A stretch of 64,000 nucleotides of DNA from Mixophyes australis (Eukaryota; Chordata; Amphibia; Anura; Limnodynastidae). The stretch covers positions 49,622,811 to 49,686,810 of the forward strand of contig JAVHZZ010000011.1 of NCBI GenBank assembly GCA_036250195.1. Reading direction: 5' to 3'. This document shows positions 1-10,955 of the stretch, one piece after another. The translations under genes and the position numbers were made by a program. How positions within the stretch are numbered: the stretch's first letter is position 1; each line of letters starts with the position of its first letter. The notes below the pieces were generated by a model. The model was not told the origin of the DNA. It saw only the letters and a list, made by a program, of their open reading frames with translations, and made no database searches.

Positions 1-425
1 AAATACATTAAGGGTCAATTCAGAGAACTTTCAAGGGAACCTTTAACCCTAAGGACTATACACAGGACATGCGGTCACCCCCTAAGGTTAGAGGTGAGGA
101 AGTTTCACAACCAGCAAAGGAAGGGGTTCTTTATGGTAAGGCCAGTCAAGATATGGAATTTACTGCCAGGGAAGGTTGTGATGACAGATTAAATGGATAT
201 GTTTAAGAAAGGGTTAGATACATTTTTAGCGGAAAAGTGTATCCAGGGATATGACCGTTAATTAAAATGAAGGATAGTAATATTGGGTCTGAAGGGATTT
301 TTCCCAATTGAAACGGATTGGCAGTTCCTTAATCTGGATCAATTTCAAATATAAGTGAAGGATTGCAGGAGAGCCAAAATAGGTTGAACTTGATGGACTG
401 GTGTCTTTTTTCAATCTCATCGACT
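1..425 (+). mobile_element. LINE-like 3' end, truncated at window edge
   Basis: A decayed coding stretch reads FHNQQRKGFFMVRPVKIWN followed by LLPGKVVM and, after a stop, FKKGLDTFLAEKCIQGYDR. This resembles the C-terminal tails of frog retroelement proteins (WNxLP then FKxxLD). It is followed by GGTTGAACTTGATGGACT and TCTTTTTTCAA, an end I associate with abundant amphibian repeats. The family is not resolved; it could be a non-LTR element or another class with a similar tail. Confidence 0.4.
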
Positions 426-429
426 ATTT

Positions 430-3400
430 TCTTGTCAGGATGAATAAAACAGCCTTTGCAGTGTCTTCAGCAATCACACTAAACAAATTTTGTGCAGACT
501 TAACCCTCTCTGCATTCTCAGCCTGCAGCTCCCCGGGCAAACCACCAGTCTCTCCTTTAAAAGTATGCGGCAAACTGTCCCTTATTGCCACATACCCCTC
601 CCCTTAGCTTCGTCAACCTAAGCGAAACAGATTCCGGGGGGAGCGCAAAACTGCCTTTTTGTTACATCCCTTTCCTTTTGCTTCATCAACCCAATTGATT
701 CGGATACTGCGGGAGGCACATTTTTATGGGAGTAGGCATCCGCATTTTTAAGCCTAGGTCATGGTCTATGCCTTCTCAGAGTGGTATGCCCAGGAATAAG
801 AGAGAAGGCATCCCTGTTTTGAATCATTGTCTCTTCCACCTGTTGCCTTCGAGGCAGTGTTAAGGAAGTCTTAACAGGTATATTACCACCTTCTGTCCTA
901 GCAGCTATCAACAAAGACAGAGGACTCTCCTAATGCTAGGTTTTTAGTAAACCAACATGATAAACTTGTAATTTTTGACTTCTACCCAACTGGATGATTC
1001 TATAACTCATTGGGTCAACTGCCTTTATGACCTCATAAGGTCCCTTGCCTTGTGGGAGTACGAACTAAAACTGTCACCTGGGTTGAAAACATGAACTGCT
1101 GCCAACGTGTCATAATGCTTTTTCTGACGGTCCTGGCCATTGTTGTTTCCCTGGGGAACCTATTTGTCTCTTCTTTCTATGCAAGAATGGGACACTGTAA
1201 TCAGGTTTTGGAGAGATATTTTTACACTCTGGGCAGGATAAATAATATCTTTTTACAGCCCTATGTATACCTGGCCAGTAACAGCATAGTATTACTCTTT
1301 CCCGAGTCTTATCCTCTCCCAAATGACCCCCAGGAAGATTTGTGTGTGTGGCTGTCAATACTAAAGATACGTATGAACCTGTGGTATTACCAGCTGTTCA
1401 ACTTCTCTTTCCTGATCAACCACTCCCAATACAACAAATCCCCTTTAATAAAGAAATACGGTACACGTTCTGCCGGCCTGGCAGCTTTCACCACATCATT
1501 AACTTTCACCACAGATTTAAATGCACTTTCTAGGGTAGCATCATTACATTTATCCCTAGCAAAGTCCTTTAATAAAATGAGCCTTGGAATTGGGGACCAG
1601 TCCTCAGCTTCCTCTAGCGACCCCAAAGTCTCTATGTCAGTGTCACTGGCAAATGATTGGCTCAATTTCACCTTTTATTTCCTTGGGTGAGACTTGGGAC
1701 AAGTAGTGGTCATGGACCTGCATTCAGAATCCTTCAACGGCAGTTCTGTTGTCTCTTTTCCCAAGCCCAGTGAGAGTTGGACAGGTTCCTTTAAGATTGA
1801 ACTTTCGGCTGGTTTATCAGTTGCCGACATGTCCAGCCGGATCCAATCACTAAGAACCTCCTGGAACATGGGAAAGTCTCGCCCCAGGACAAGGGGGTAC
1901 GATAGCTTTGGGACTATGGTAGCTACTACCTCAACCATTTGGCCTTTTAGGGTAATTGGAAGGAGAGTCTGCTCGTATTCTTAGTAGCTCCATGGGTGCA
2001 CAGCACCCTCATTTTCGGTAACCTTGCAGACACCTCTTTTGGAACCATAGAACTAGAGACTAATGTCAACTCACTTCCTGAATCCACCAGAGCCAAAACA
2101 ACATGCCGATTCACCAGGACAATCACTCAAAATGATGATGGACTTCCCATGGTGGGGGCATGGCGCAGCAACTAGGAAAGGCTGATCCCAGCCTAGCCAT
2201 AGTACAATCCATTGTTTCCTGTTGCTTTGGACATTCAGCACGGAAATGCCCAGGTTCATTACATTCAAAACAGACAGGTGGAGAAACATTTCTTACTGGC
2301 TCCGCCAGCCGTGTCCACTTTTGCTTGAACAATAGCTTTGGATTTCCCTCTGGAACTTTAGACATGCATTGCAGTGCTGAATAATGGTTTATTGCCATAG
2401 CAAGCTCCTCATAAGACTGTGGATCCACTAGTAGCACCCATCTCTGTTAGCTCCTATCCAGCCCACAGACACAATAGTAATTTGCTAGTATCTCCACCAT
2501 ACGGCCAGGTGAATTGGTATTTGCCTGCAACCAACTCTTTATCACTTTAGAGAGTTCAGCCAGCTGTGAGCGAACCGCTTTTCCTGGGAGATAACGGCAG
2601 TCATGGCAGCGCTGAACTCTACCCGCTCCAGTCACACCTATCCAGGCCAAAATCTGAGCCTATACTTGCTGATAAACAGCAGCCTGCTCATCAGAAAAAT
2701 CAACATATGCACGCTGAGCTTCACTGCTCAAATATGGTGTCAGTTTTTCCGACCAGATTCCTGGCGGCCATTTAAGTCTTCTGGCCGACTTTCTCAAAAG
2801 CTAAGAGATATGCTTCCACATCATCTGAGGCGGTCATTTTCTGCAAGACAGATACCTCAGACACATCATGCACCTGCTTCACTTGAGCTAGTTCTTTACG
2901 CAGGAGCTTTGTATTTTCTATATGGGCTTCTGCAACATGCAACATTTGGGCCTGTTGTGCTTGTTGCATAGTGGCTACATCCAGCAATGCCCTCTGCTGC
3001 TCCTGCTGCATAGTGGCCCCATTCACCAAAGGCCTCAAGAGTTCCTCCATATTGCTGTTTTGGCATAAAGGAAAAATTTAATTTTGATTCCCTAAGCATA
3101 AATTAAACAGTTTTGTTTGTGGAAAAGGCTGTATGTAACTTGTAGTTCACACTCACAACCATCAAACAATTTTATACATCTACTTTGTGATTAAGGTTTG
3201 AATCATCTATGCATTACTCACATTTGCAGCAAAGATTTTTGTAGTAAACAGTTTTACACATTTGCTTTGTGATTAAGGTTTGTGTCTCCTATGCATTCTT
3301 CAAATTTGCAAATATCTTTATAGAAAACAATTTTTCCACTTATGGCAATCCCCCAAAAACTTCATGCATTTGCTTTTTGTGTTTAAAGATTGCAACATTG

Positions 3401-3851
3401 TTGCATTTTCTCAGATATGCAGCAAATAAACATTTGTAATAAGCAGCTTTTTGCGCTACTTGTAATCAACAACAAAAATATGCATTTGCTTTTGTGTTCG
3501 AGGATTGCAACACCTTTGCATGCAGCAAATATATTTCTAGTAAGGAGGTTTTACATAACTCACCACCCTGGATTTGTTGACTTGGGGGACAGCAAGATCT
3601 AGCTGTCCTTTTGCACATCCCATCATGACACCACTTGTGAAAAGCACGCCAAACAAATTGCCTTTTCACAGGTTTTGCTGAACCACTTTGCTGTTTAATT
3701 GCTTGTCAGGATGGATAAAACAACCTCTGCAGTGGCTTCACCAGTCACACCAAACATCCAAAATATTTACAAAGTTCCATAGCCCTAACGCTGGGTATTA
3801 TAGTTTTGTGTGTGTGTCCCTTACCAGTGTGTGGAAAGCTGCCTCTATTGC

Positions 3852-3860
<9 letters not shown>
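430..3860 (-). mobile_element. Decayed Gmr1-like Ty3/gypsy element, order PR-IN-RT
   Basis: Reading the minus strand from 3050 downward, domains appear in this order. Gag (about 3050-2120) has a coiled-coil-like Gln-rich start and a CCHC knuckle CFECNEPGHFRAEC near 2270-2230. Protease follows, with ALVDSGSELTLV near 2100-2055 and LGRDFPMF. An integrase zinc-binding domain (GGHLGEDKTRERV to CYWPGIHRAVKRYYLSCPEC, about 1335-1200) comes next. An integrase GPY/F tail (GPYEVIKAVDPMSYRIIQLG, about 1055-960) and a pre-RT linker (EETMIQNRDAFSLIPGHTTL, near 830-760) end the series. Several stops and frameshifts break it, and the integrase DDE core and the RT body are missing. Integrase upstream of RT is the hallmark of Gmr1-like gypsy elements. 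Stretches starting at 433 and 3703 (GTCAGGATGxATAAAAC) resemble each other and may be LTR remnants. Confidence 0.65.
3170..3560. repeat. Diverged tandem repeat, about four units of 80-115 bp
   Basis: Four units each begin CATTTGCTTTGTGATTAAGG or a variant (near 3178, 3260, 3366 and 3482). They contain a TGCAGCAAA(T/G)A core and a run near AGTAAACAGTTTT. The array lies between the gag start and the possible 5' LTR of the Gmr1-like element, so it is probably its 5' leader. Confidence 0.5.

Positions 3861-3904
<44 letters not shown>
3855..3904. repeat. (TA)n microsatellite
   Basis: An uninterrupted TA run of about 50 bp follows the LTR-like stretch at 3703. The neighbouring open frames encoding Tyr-Ile repeats are its translation and not genes. 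Confidence 0.95.
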
Positions 3905-3906
<2 letters not shown>

Positions 3907-4942
3907 ATATTTTAAATATACATTTCTTTTATATATATTTTCTATATTGCATGTCTTGTGTTTTTATCAGGAGACAGAATAACCACTTGCCATATCATTC
4001 ATAACTAATAGATTCGCCATCCACAGTGACCCAAAAAAAACATACAACCATATCAGATCAAATTGTATTAAACAATGATACCAAAATCAGAGTAACTAAA
4101 CCTAAATTTCATATTAAGGGTCCTTATCCAGAGTATAACTCAGGAGATCTAAGTTTAGCGTCTTAAATTTAGACCAGCAAACTCGTCATATACTAGTTAT
4201 GGCATATGAGTAATCCCACTTATTTTCTCAATAAGACATATGAACTAGACATTCTAATAGCTTAGTGTAAAATCTAGAGAAAACGTAAGACATTGCTCTC
4301 AGGGTTACATTATAACTATACGTATGAATAGTTTCAAGATTATAAAGGCAGAATAATTTTTCTTTGCTGTTCCACATTGATTTTTCTAACGAAATGGGTT
4401 ATATATCCCTTGGTGCTACTTATAGGTTTCACATGACTTAACAGTGGAACAAAGATGCTTCATATATTTATAATTTTCTAGAGTAGAAAGCCATTTTTAT
4501 ATCATAACATACATATACTGGTTTATAAAGGCTATTGAGCTTAATAGTCTGCCAGGAACAGGAAACCCGAATGGAAGGTCCAGTATGCCTCCTTCTTGCA
4601 CAATCTCCTGGCTCTATCACCCCCTTAGTGTTTATTTTATACTCTCAATTATTCTGACTGAAATTTTTGTCACACCACCATTAGAACATGTTAGACAGTG
4701 TCTGAAGACACTGTGTAATTCTAATTTCTTTAAAATATTCCACCTATTTTCTAGGAACCAAGTGTTGAGTGTCTTCCACATTTAGTTATTCAGATAAATT
4801 ACAAATGGTGTTTATTGATAAAACTTTCACAGTGAAATGTTTTCTTTAGTTACAGATGACTCAATTCAATCATAACTCTTGTGTTATATAAATCTACAAG
4901 TGATACAGTCATTCCTTGAATTTGAAACAATCCTTTGGTTTC

Positions 4943-5564
4943 TGTGGTAACCATGAGAGTGTTAGGACTGACTGCAGTACCTCTATGCTACCAGAGGTGC
5001 TGCTATTTTGCCATTGAGCAGTTTCCCCTCAAAGCAGGAGTTAATCTGCTCCTGTTAATTACACACAACTGCCTCACTGACTATTTATGCCTGTTCCTCA
5101 CCATGTACATTGCTATTTAATGATTGTTTTTCCTTGGACTTCATGCAAAGCTACATTCTGTTCCTGTGAATCCTTGGTCCTGGCTCTTTTCAATTGTTCA
5201 GCTAAGTTACCTGTACCTGCTGTTCAGTTTTAATTTACAATTTACTTGTACCCAGCCACATCCAGATGTTATTCTGATCCTTTCTTGTGCTTTGGACATA
5301 CTGCAAACCTACATTTTGTTCCTGTGTATCCCTTGTCCTGGCTATTTACCATTGTACCTGCTGTTTAGTATAAATGAACTACTTTCCTGTTATCCAGCAA
5401 CACCTGGATGTTTGTTTATTATACCCAGGTTTACCTGATCTGTGTTTTTCCTGCATTACCTGGATTGAGTTCTTGCTACAATAAAATAGTTTTATGTTTT
5501 CAGCATACTCTTGGCTCCATGGCTGTTATTACAAGGATCTAGTTATTGAAACAGAATTGTAACA
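4943..5564 (+). mobile_element. Possible solo LTR with internal duplication
   Basis: The stretch starts TGTGGTAACC and ends TTGTAACA. It contains an AATAAA signal (CAATAAAATAG near 5480) followed by CTTGGCTCCATGGCTGTTATTACA, a layout common at gypsy LTR ends. Two related segments of about 100 bp (near 5133 and 5291) repeat TGCxAAxCTACATTxTGTTCCTGTG and TGTACCTGCTGTT. No target-site duplication was found and the borders are guesses. Confidence 0.3.
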
Positions 5565-5761
5565 GATAAATGTTCAACCCCACTCTTCATAGCAGACACT
5601 TTTGATTTATTAACAAACAAACTAAGGGCCAATTTTTCTTTATTGTTGTTTGCGCTTCTAAACATCACCACCATTTCTATGGGTTAAAAAGGCTTCAATA
5701 CTCCATGTAATTTCAGAAAATAAGTAAATAAATCTGATGGACTCCAATATGAACTCCCAAT

Positions 5762-6086
5762 GAGCCTGAGTCATTAAGGAGAGTAAGGCAAAAAAAAAAG
5801 GAGTACATTTTCTCCCGGACGAACCATGTTACAATTCAAGGAGTGTAAATTAGTTTATTATTTTGCATGTAAAGAAAATACTGGCTGCTTTTTTATATAA
5901 CACACACATACATGATAGCTTTATTTTTACACTGAAATTTAAAGTTGATATAGGACATACCCTATCCAAACTATAAATCTGTCCTCACATTTTAAATTTA
6001 CCTCCCCCTCCAATGCAACATGGTTTTGCCAAAGTGCAGAGTTACTCTTTCTTTTTTTTTTTTTGCTTTCCTTTCCTTAATGACTC
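5762..6086. mobile_element. MITE, family A, copy 1 (3' end clipped)
   Basis: It begins GAGCCTGAGTCATTAAGG. Internal sequence matches the clean copy at 51419: CCATGTTACAATxxAAGG, ATTAGTTTATTATTTTGCA, ATTTAAAGTTGAT and CTATAAATCTGTCC. The right end stops after CCTTAATGACTC, before the AGGCCC expected, and runs straight into a Penelope RT fragment. Confidence 0.7.
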
Positions 6087-6330
6087 CATCTCACCATCCT
6101 GGTTTAGAAAATAATCAACCACTTTAATCCCATCTTCATGTGGGATATTACTATAGAAAGATTCCGAATCACTCATCAAAAAGAAAAGACTCTCCTTCCA
6201 ACCAATCATATGTAAAATTTGGGTAGTATCCCTAATGTAAGAGCAAAGAGAAACAACATGAGCTCTAAAAAAAAAAAAAGAGTACAATACGTGAGTGATT
6301 ACTGGTTCCCACAGTATGATTGTCATATTA
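6087..6330 (-). pseudogene. Penelope-like reverse transcriptase fragment
   Basis: The minus strand reads SLCSYIRDTTQILHMIGWKE, then FFLMSDSESFYSNIPHEDGI and KVVDYFLNQDGEME. In Penelope-like RTs the segment D-V-E-S-L-Y-T-x-I-P-H is the first catalytic-aspartate motif; here it is SDSESFYSNIPHEDG. Only about 80 codons survive, bounded by the clipped MITE and by intron sequence. It is a dead relic. Confidence 0.65.
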
Positions 6331-7716
6331 CTTACTTTGATAGTGTGGACTCAAACTTTGCTTGTTAGTCTCAACTATATAGTTACTCTGACTGCGTCTC
6401 GTAAACATTGAAAGAGCTAAATGATCACTTTACTCCTAGATGAAAGTCATCTTTGTAATGTTTGAATTTTCTATCCTTATTGTTGATCAAAGTTTTTCAA
6501 ACTGTTCAATCCTCACATTAATATTATCGCTCCCTATAAAACCTGTGTTCACCACAAAAGACTTGAGTGCTTTGAAAACCACCTACTTTTGTTCAGTGAT
6601 CATCTTAACCTTCTATTCTCTATAGGTAGTCAAAAGCCTCATCAGTGAGAAAGAGCACATATCCAAAAAGGCAGTAGCGATCTCCAGAGGAGAGCAGTAG
6701 CGGAGGTGCCTTGGATTACACACTTTTGTGAAAGCCTGCATTTGCTATCTGGATTGATGCTCACTTAATAATACGAAGATATCATATTCCAAAGAAGTGT
6801 TTTTTTTTTACTCTGCCTGATACAACTTATGGTTCATGCAAAACACTCATTCAAATTTCTGTTGACACGTTAGAGACCGAGTCAGTCTCATATTCCAATC
6901 ATTGTGACGATATTACTTTTGAATAGTGAAGGTTTGACAGTGATATTTCCCTGTGTATGAAGTATTGCTATAAATATGTTGATGTAACTCACATGAAAGC
7001 ACCTTGATAACAGCCTATCCTGGAAATTAATTGGTATATGATTTGATTTTATATGTTAATATATTTTAGTGTAAAGCAACCATAAGAATGTATTTAAGGT
7101 TTTTTTACTTAATCATTTTTATTATGTCCCATAAGATTATTTAGCTCAGTTTAGTATTCTTTTCCAAGCTTTGGATACACACTCTGTGCTTCCTTTCTCT
7201 AGGTATTTTGAAATTTACACCTGCCCTATAGTGGTTACAAAACACATGGTTGAAAACAAACGTATTTACGATTAACACAGGACTTGAATCGGCTGTATCT
7301 GTGTTGAAACATTCTTGCTGCATAGACAGGTCTACGTCAGTCCACCCCTTCCCTCCCCATTCCACCTCTCAAATTGTAAACAGCCGTAAGTGTAAGTTGG
7401 GTGTGGAAATGAATTACATACAATTGCATTCATTGGTGTAATGTCCTTTCTGGTCATCCGGAGATATATTTCACGCAAGATACTTTAATTACCTTAATTA
7501 TTATGGCGTTTTCTTACAAATGGGTTTCAGAACCCCATATATAGCCTACTTATCTGTAAACACATTTTACATATTTAATGTGTAGGGTTGTAAAGTATCC
7601 TAAAGATCAGAAATAAAATCTTTCCTTGCTCTTAGTCATATTTTTCATGCATTTCAATTCAATGCAGTTGACCACATAGAAACTGCATGTGGGATTTATA
7701 AAGAGTCTCATTTCAC
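6331..7716. other. Intergenic or intronic AT-rich sequence, no feature recognised
   Basis: This lies downstream of the M4 exon in gene orientation. I searched it for the expected GRIK4 tail exon and did not recognise one. It holds short open frames without family resemblance. Confidence 0.5.
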
Positions 7717-7835
7717 CTCAGATTCCTCAGCATTGCGTAAGGTCCACAGGAACTCCAACATGGCCATGAAAATAGCCACTATTAGGCCACAGATTAGCAC
7801 AACAAAGATACCTCCGATGTTTTCCATACCCAAAC
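7717..7835 (-). CDS. GRIK4: GRIK4 exon: fourth membrane helix (M4)
   Basis: This 119-bp exon holds two bases completing Gly plus 39 codons, ending in phase 0. It reads [20 protein letters not shown], then [30 protein letters not shown] is the conserved junction into M4, and a roughly 20-residue hydrophobic helix follows. The acceptor is TTTTCCCCAG and the donor GTGAAA, the latter a weaker but GT-type site. The cytoplasmic-tail exon (expected to begin near V-S-V-C-Q-E) was not recognised at 1-7716 and probably lies beyond the window. The preceding intron is 9.7 kb, 72 percent of it one hAT element. Confidence 0.9.
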
Positions 7836-9099
7836 CTGGGGAAAAAATGATGATATTAACATTTCATTTTTCAAACTTGCTCTATTGGTTGTAACCCCCC
7901 CCCCCCTCCTGTGAAGCAAATAGGGCTTTAGTGTGAATTACCAGTCATCCTACATTTAGGGTCTCTATTAGGTGTGAGCAAAAATTAACTAAGATTTTAA
8001 CCTGGAATATCCTGCAGAGGAACTTCGTGCAAGGTTTCGACAGGACTTAGATTTTAATTTAGTCTGACCATATGTCCCCTAGGTAATGGGGAGGGACTAC
8101 ACCCTATCTGTTTCACAGAATGTTTTTTGAACTGCTTTCTGGCATGGTGGTCCACTAACAAAAATAGAGGCATGACAGTTATTTTTGATGCTTGCCAGTA
8201 ATATATGATTTTGCCAAACAGTTTTATTGCTTGTGGACAAACTGACAGATATTTTAGCTTATGTGACTGACGGCCAATTAAGATGTATTTGATCCGATCC
8301 ACCAAGTCATTCACAAATTTGATCAGTTTGGAAGTTTTGGATGGTAAATTATCAAAGTGTTGTAATAGTGTCATCAAAATTGAAATCATCAATGTAACAA
8401 AGCATGCAGTTTAATTTAGCATATACATTTTTTGCATGTGTTGGTGATATTATCACTCAATCGTCAGTCAGTTTACAATTCAGTCCACAGATCTAATCAT
8501 TCAGTCAGATGATATGGCTGTGTTTCTACTTAGTCCCACACAGATGGCATTCAAGAAATACATAGAAGAAAAAGTATGAAACACCTGGCAGAATGCATAG
8601 ATATGACATTACAATAAATGAGACAAGCAATCATTCAATAGAAAATAGTAACAATGTCAAAAACTAGAAAAAAAAAAATATACACAAGACAATTTATATA
8701 TTAAATTTATATATTAATCTCTTCATTGAGCTGGAGAGGTGAAATGCACAGTGGCCTGAAGACACATACATAGGTGCCTGGGGAAGCTCATTGTGGCTCA
8801 GGAGAGCTGAGCTAATGAGAGCTCTCTAAGGACTTTTATATTAATATCACAATATTGTTGTTGGTATGCAGATTTAGCAGCTTACATGAGAGGCAAGAAG
8901 TAAGATTTGTTGTTTGCTTAACAGCAGTTTTCATGTTTTTGGTATTGGTCCAAACTGAAGAAACCTAATAATATTGCTAGCAAAATCTACCTAACTATGC
9001 CAAGCACATGTACCACAGCTTCAGACGTTGGTAATGAAAATGTGATGTGGAATTCCACTATACATACTGAGACTATGCCCTCGTGGGGTGGGGTAGGCT
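7836..9099. other. Intron sequence without recognised feature
   Basis: Intron next to the M4 exon. It has a C-run near 7898-7907. No element borders or coding motifs were seen. Confidence 0.5.
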
Positions 9100-9610
9100 T
9101 TTCCAATAGTGATATGTCTGACACTATTTAGTGTGACATGAATATTCTGAAGCCTAACAGGACGACATGCCAGAAATACTGACTTACCATCACACACACA
9201 TATAACATTTGCGACAGGGCTTCAATAAACTGCGGCTACAGAAAAGGGCGACAGTTGAAATTGTAGTCACTTCAAAACGTGACTCTGATATTTCTGTTTT
9301 TAAAGCAGCAATGCATGGACCCAGCACTTGACCCTAATAATAACCCTAACCCTAACCCTGAGATTAAATTATACTGCGCTGGGTCTGTGCATTGCCGCTT
9401 TAAAACTGGAAGTGTCAGAGTCGCGTTATGAAGTGATGTCAATTTCAACTGTCGCCCTTTTCTGTAGTTGCAGTTTATTGAAGCCCTGTCAGAAATGTTG
9501 TGAGTGTGTGTGTGTGTGTGTTGGTAAGTCTGTATTTCTGGCACGTCGCCGTAAGGCTTCGGAATTTTCATGTTGCTCTAAACAGTGTTGGTGATATCAG
9601 TATAGGAATA
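9100..9610. repeat. Long palindrome with telomere-like repeats in the loop
   Basis: Two arms of roughly 220-240 bp are imperfect reverse complements. GAAGCCTAACAGGACGAC pairs with GTCGCCGTAAGGCTTC. CAGGGCTTCAATAAACTGC pairs with GCAGTTTATTGAAGCCCTG, and GCAATGCATGGACCCAGC pairs with GCTGGGTCTGTGCATTGC. The loop at 9333-9361 carries (CCCTAA)n: CCCTAATAATAACCCTAACC plus CTAACCCTGA. Pairing weakens but continues to about 9108 and 9598. It looks like a foldback element; no TSD was fixed. Confidence 0.75.
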
Positions 9611-9692
9611 GTGACTACCACCACCCTTATTAGATAAAATATAAAGTAATTGCTCCCATAAAAAAGATTATCTGTTACTTGATGAAAATTAG

Positions 9693-10017
9693 GGGCCTGA
9701 TCCATTAAGAATCTTAACTGAAGAAACTTCTTATTTAAGTCTCCTGGACAAAACCATGTTACGATGCAAGGGGTGCAAATTAGTATTCTGTTTTGCACAT
9801 AAGTTAAATACTGACTGTTTTTTCATGTAGCACACAAATGCTTATTTGTACACTGAAATTTAAAGTTGATATTTGTATGCCACATGAAAAAACAGTCAGT
9901 ATTTAACTTATGTGCAAAACAGAATACTAATTTGTACCCCTTGCATTGTAACATGGTTTTATCCAGGAGACTTAAACAAGAAGTTTCTTAAGTTAAGATC
10001 CTTAATGAATCAGGCCC
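9693..10017. mobile_element. MITE, family A, copy 2 (whole element palindromic)
   Basis: It starts GGGCCTGATCCATTAAG and ends CTTAATGAATCAGGCCC, flanked by TAG on both sides. The left half (CTGGACAAAACCATGTTACG, then TTAGTATTCTGTTTTGCACA) is repeated in reverse complement in the right half. The element is therefore a head-to-head duplication of the left half of family A around ATTTAAAGTTGATA. The 3-bp TSD and GGGCCTG ends suggest PIF/Harbinger ancestry (inference). Confidence 0.75.
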
Positions 10018-10955
10018 TAGGAGTGGCTGCTGATCCTCAGTTAAATGGATGCTCTATAGAGACATGTCTTGTGCGGTCTTCTGGGTAGATTGAAGCCTCT
10101 GAATAGGTTACAGGGCATCAAATAAGGATCTGAACAGATATAAAAGGACTAGGACAGCAGACTTATTAATAAAATACATCACAGTCAGTGCAGATCATCA
10201 CAGTCAGTGCAGATCAGCAGGAGTAGATATGGCAGGTTTCCCTCTACATCGCAGTACGTTAATGTGGCATACTAGTGGCTTGAATAATACAGGAAAAGAA
10301 ATAGGTGAGGTAATCCTGTCAATTTAACCTTCTATATCTCAAATACAGATTATAATTAGGGATGTGCACCGGCCACTTTTCGTGTTTTGGGTTTTGGGTT
10401 CTGATTACCTTAAGGTTTTGGGTTCTAATGGGTTTTGCCAAAACACCCCTCTCAAGGTTTTGGGTTCTGATTTTTTTTTTTAAAAAGCATAAAAACGACT
10501 AAAATCCTGTTTTTTTGTTTGTTTTCACTCCTACGCTATTATTAAGCTCAATAACATTCATTTTCACTCATTTCCAGTCTATTCTGAACACCTCACAATA
10601 TTGTTTTCAGGCCAAAAGGTTGCACCGAGGTAGCTGGATGACTAAGCTAAGCGACACAAGTGGGCGGCACAAACACGTGGCCCATCTAGGAGTGGCACTG
10701 CAGTGGCAGACAGGATGGCAGTTTGAAAAACTAGGCCCCAAAGAGCACATAATGCCAAAAAAAGAGGTGCAAGATGGAATTGTCCCTGGGCCCTCTCACC
10801 CACCCTTATGTTGGTGAAATTGGACATGCGCACTTTACCAAACCAATCATTTCAGCGACAGGGCCTACCAAACTACTGTGGCTGAAATGATTGGTTTGTT
10901 TGGGCCCCCACACAAAAAAAGCAATTCATCTCTCCCTGTACAAAGTAAACTGGCT

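Noticed and set aside
1052..1690. A 212-codon plus-strand frame
   Set aside because: It is antisense to the integrase and protease region of the Gmr1-like element.
9333..9361. A telomere or chromosome end
   Set aside because: There are only about four degenerate CCCTAA units in the loop of a palindrome, inside an intron.
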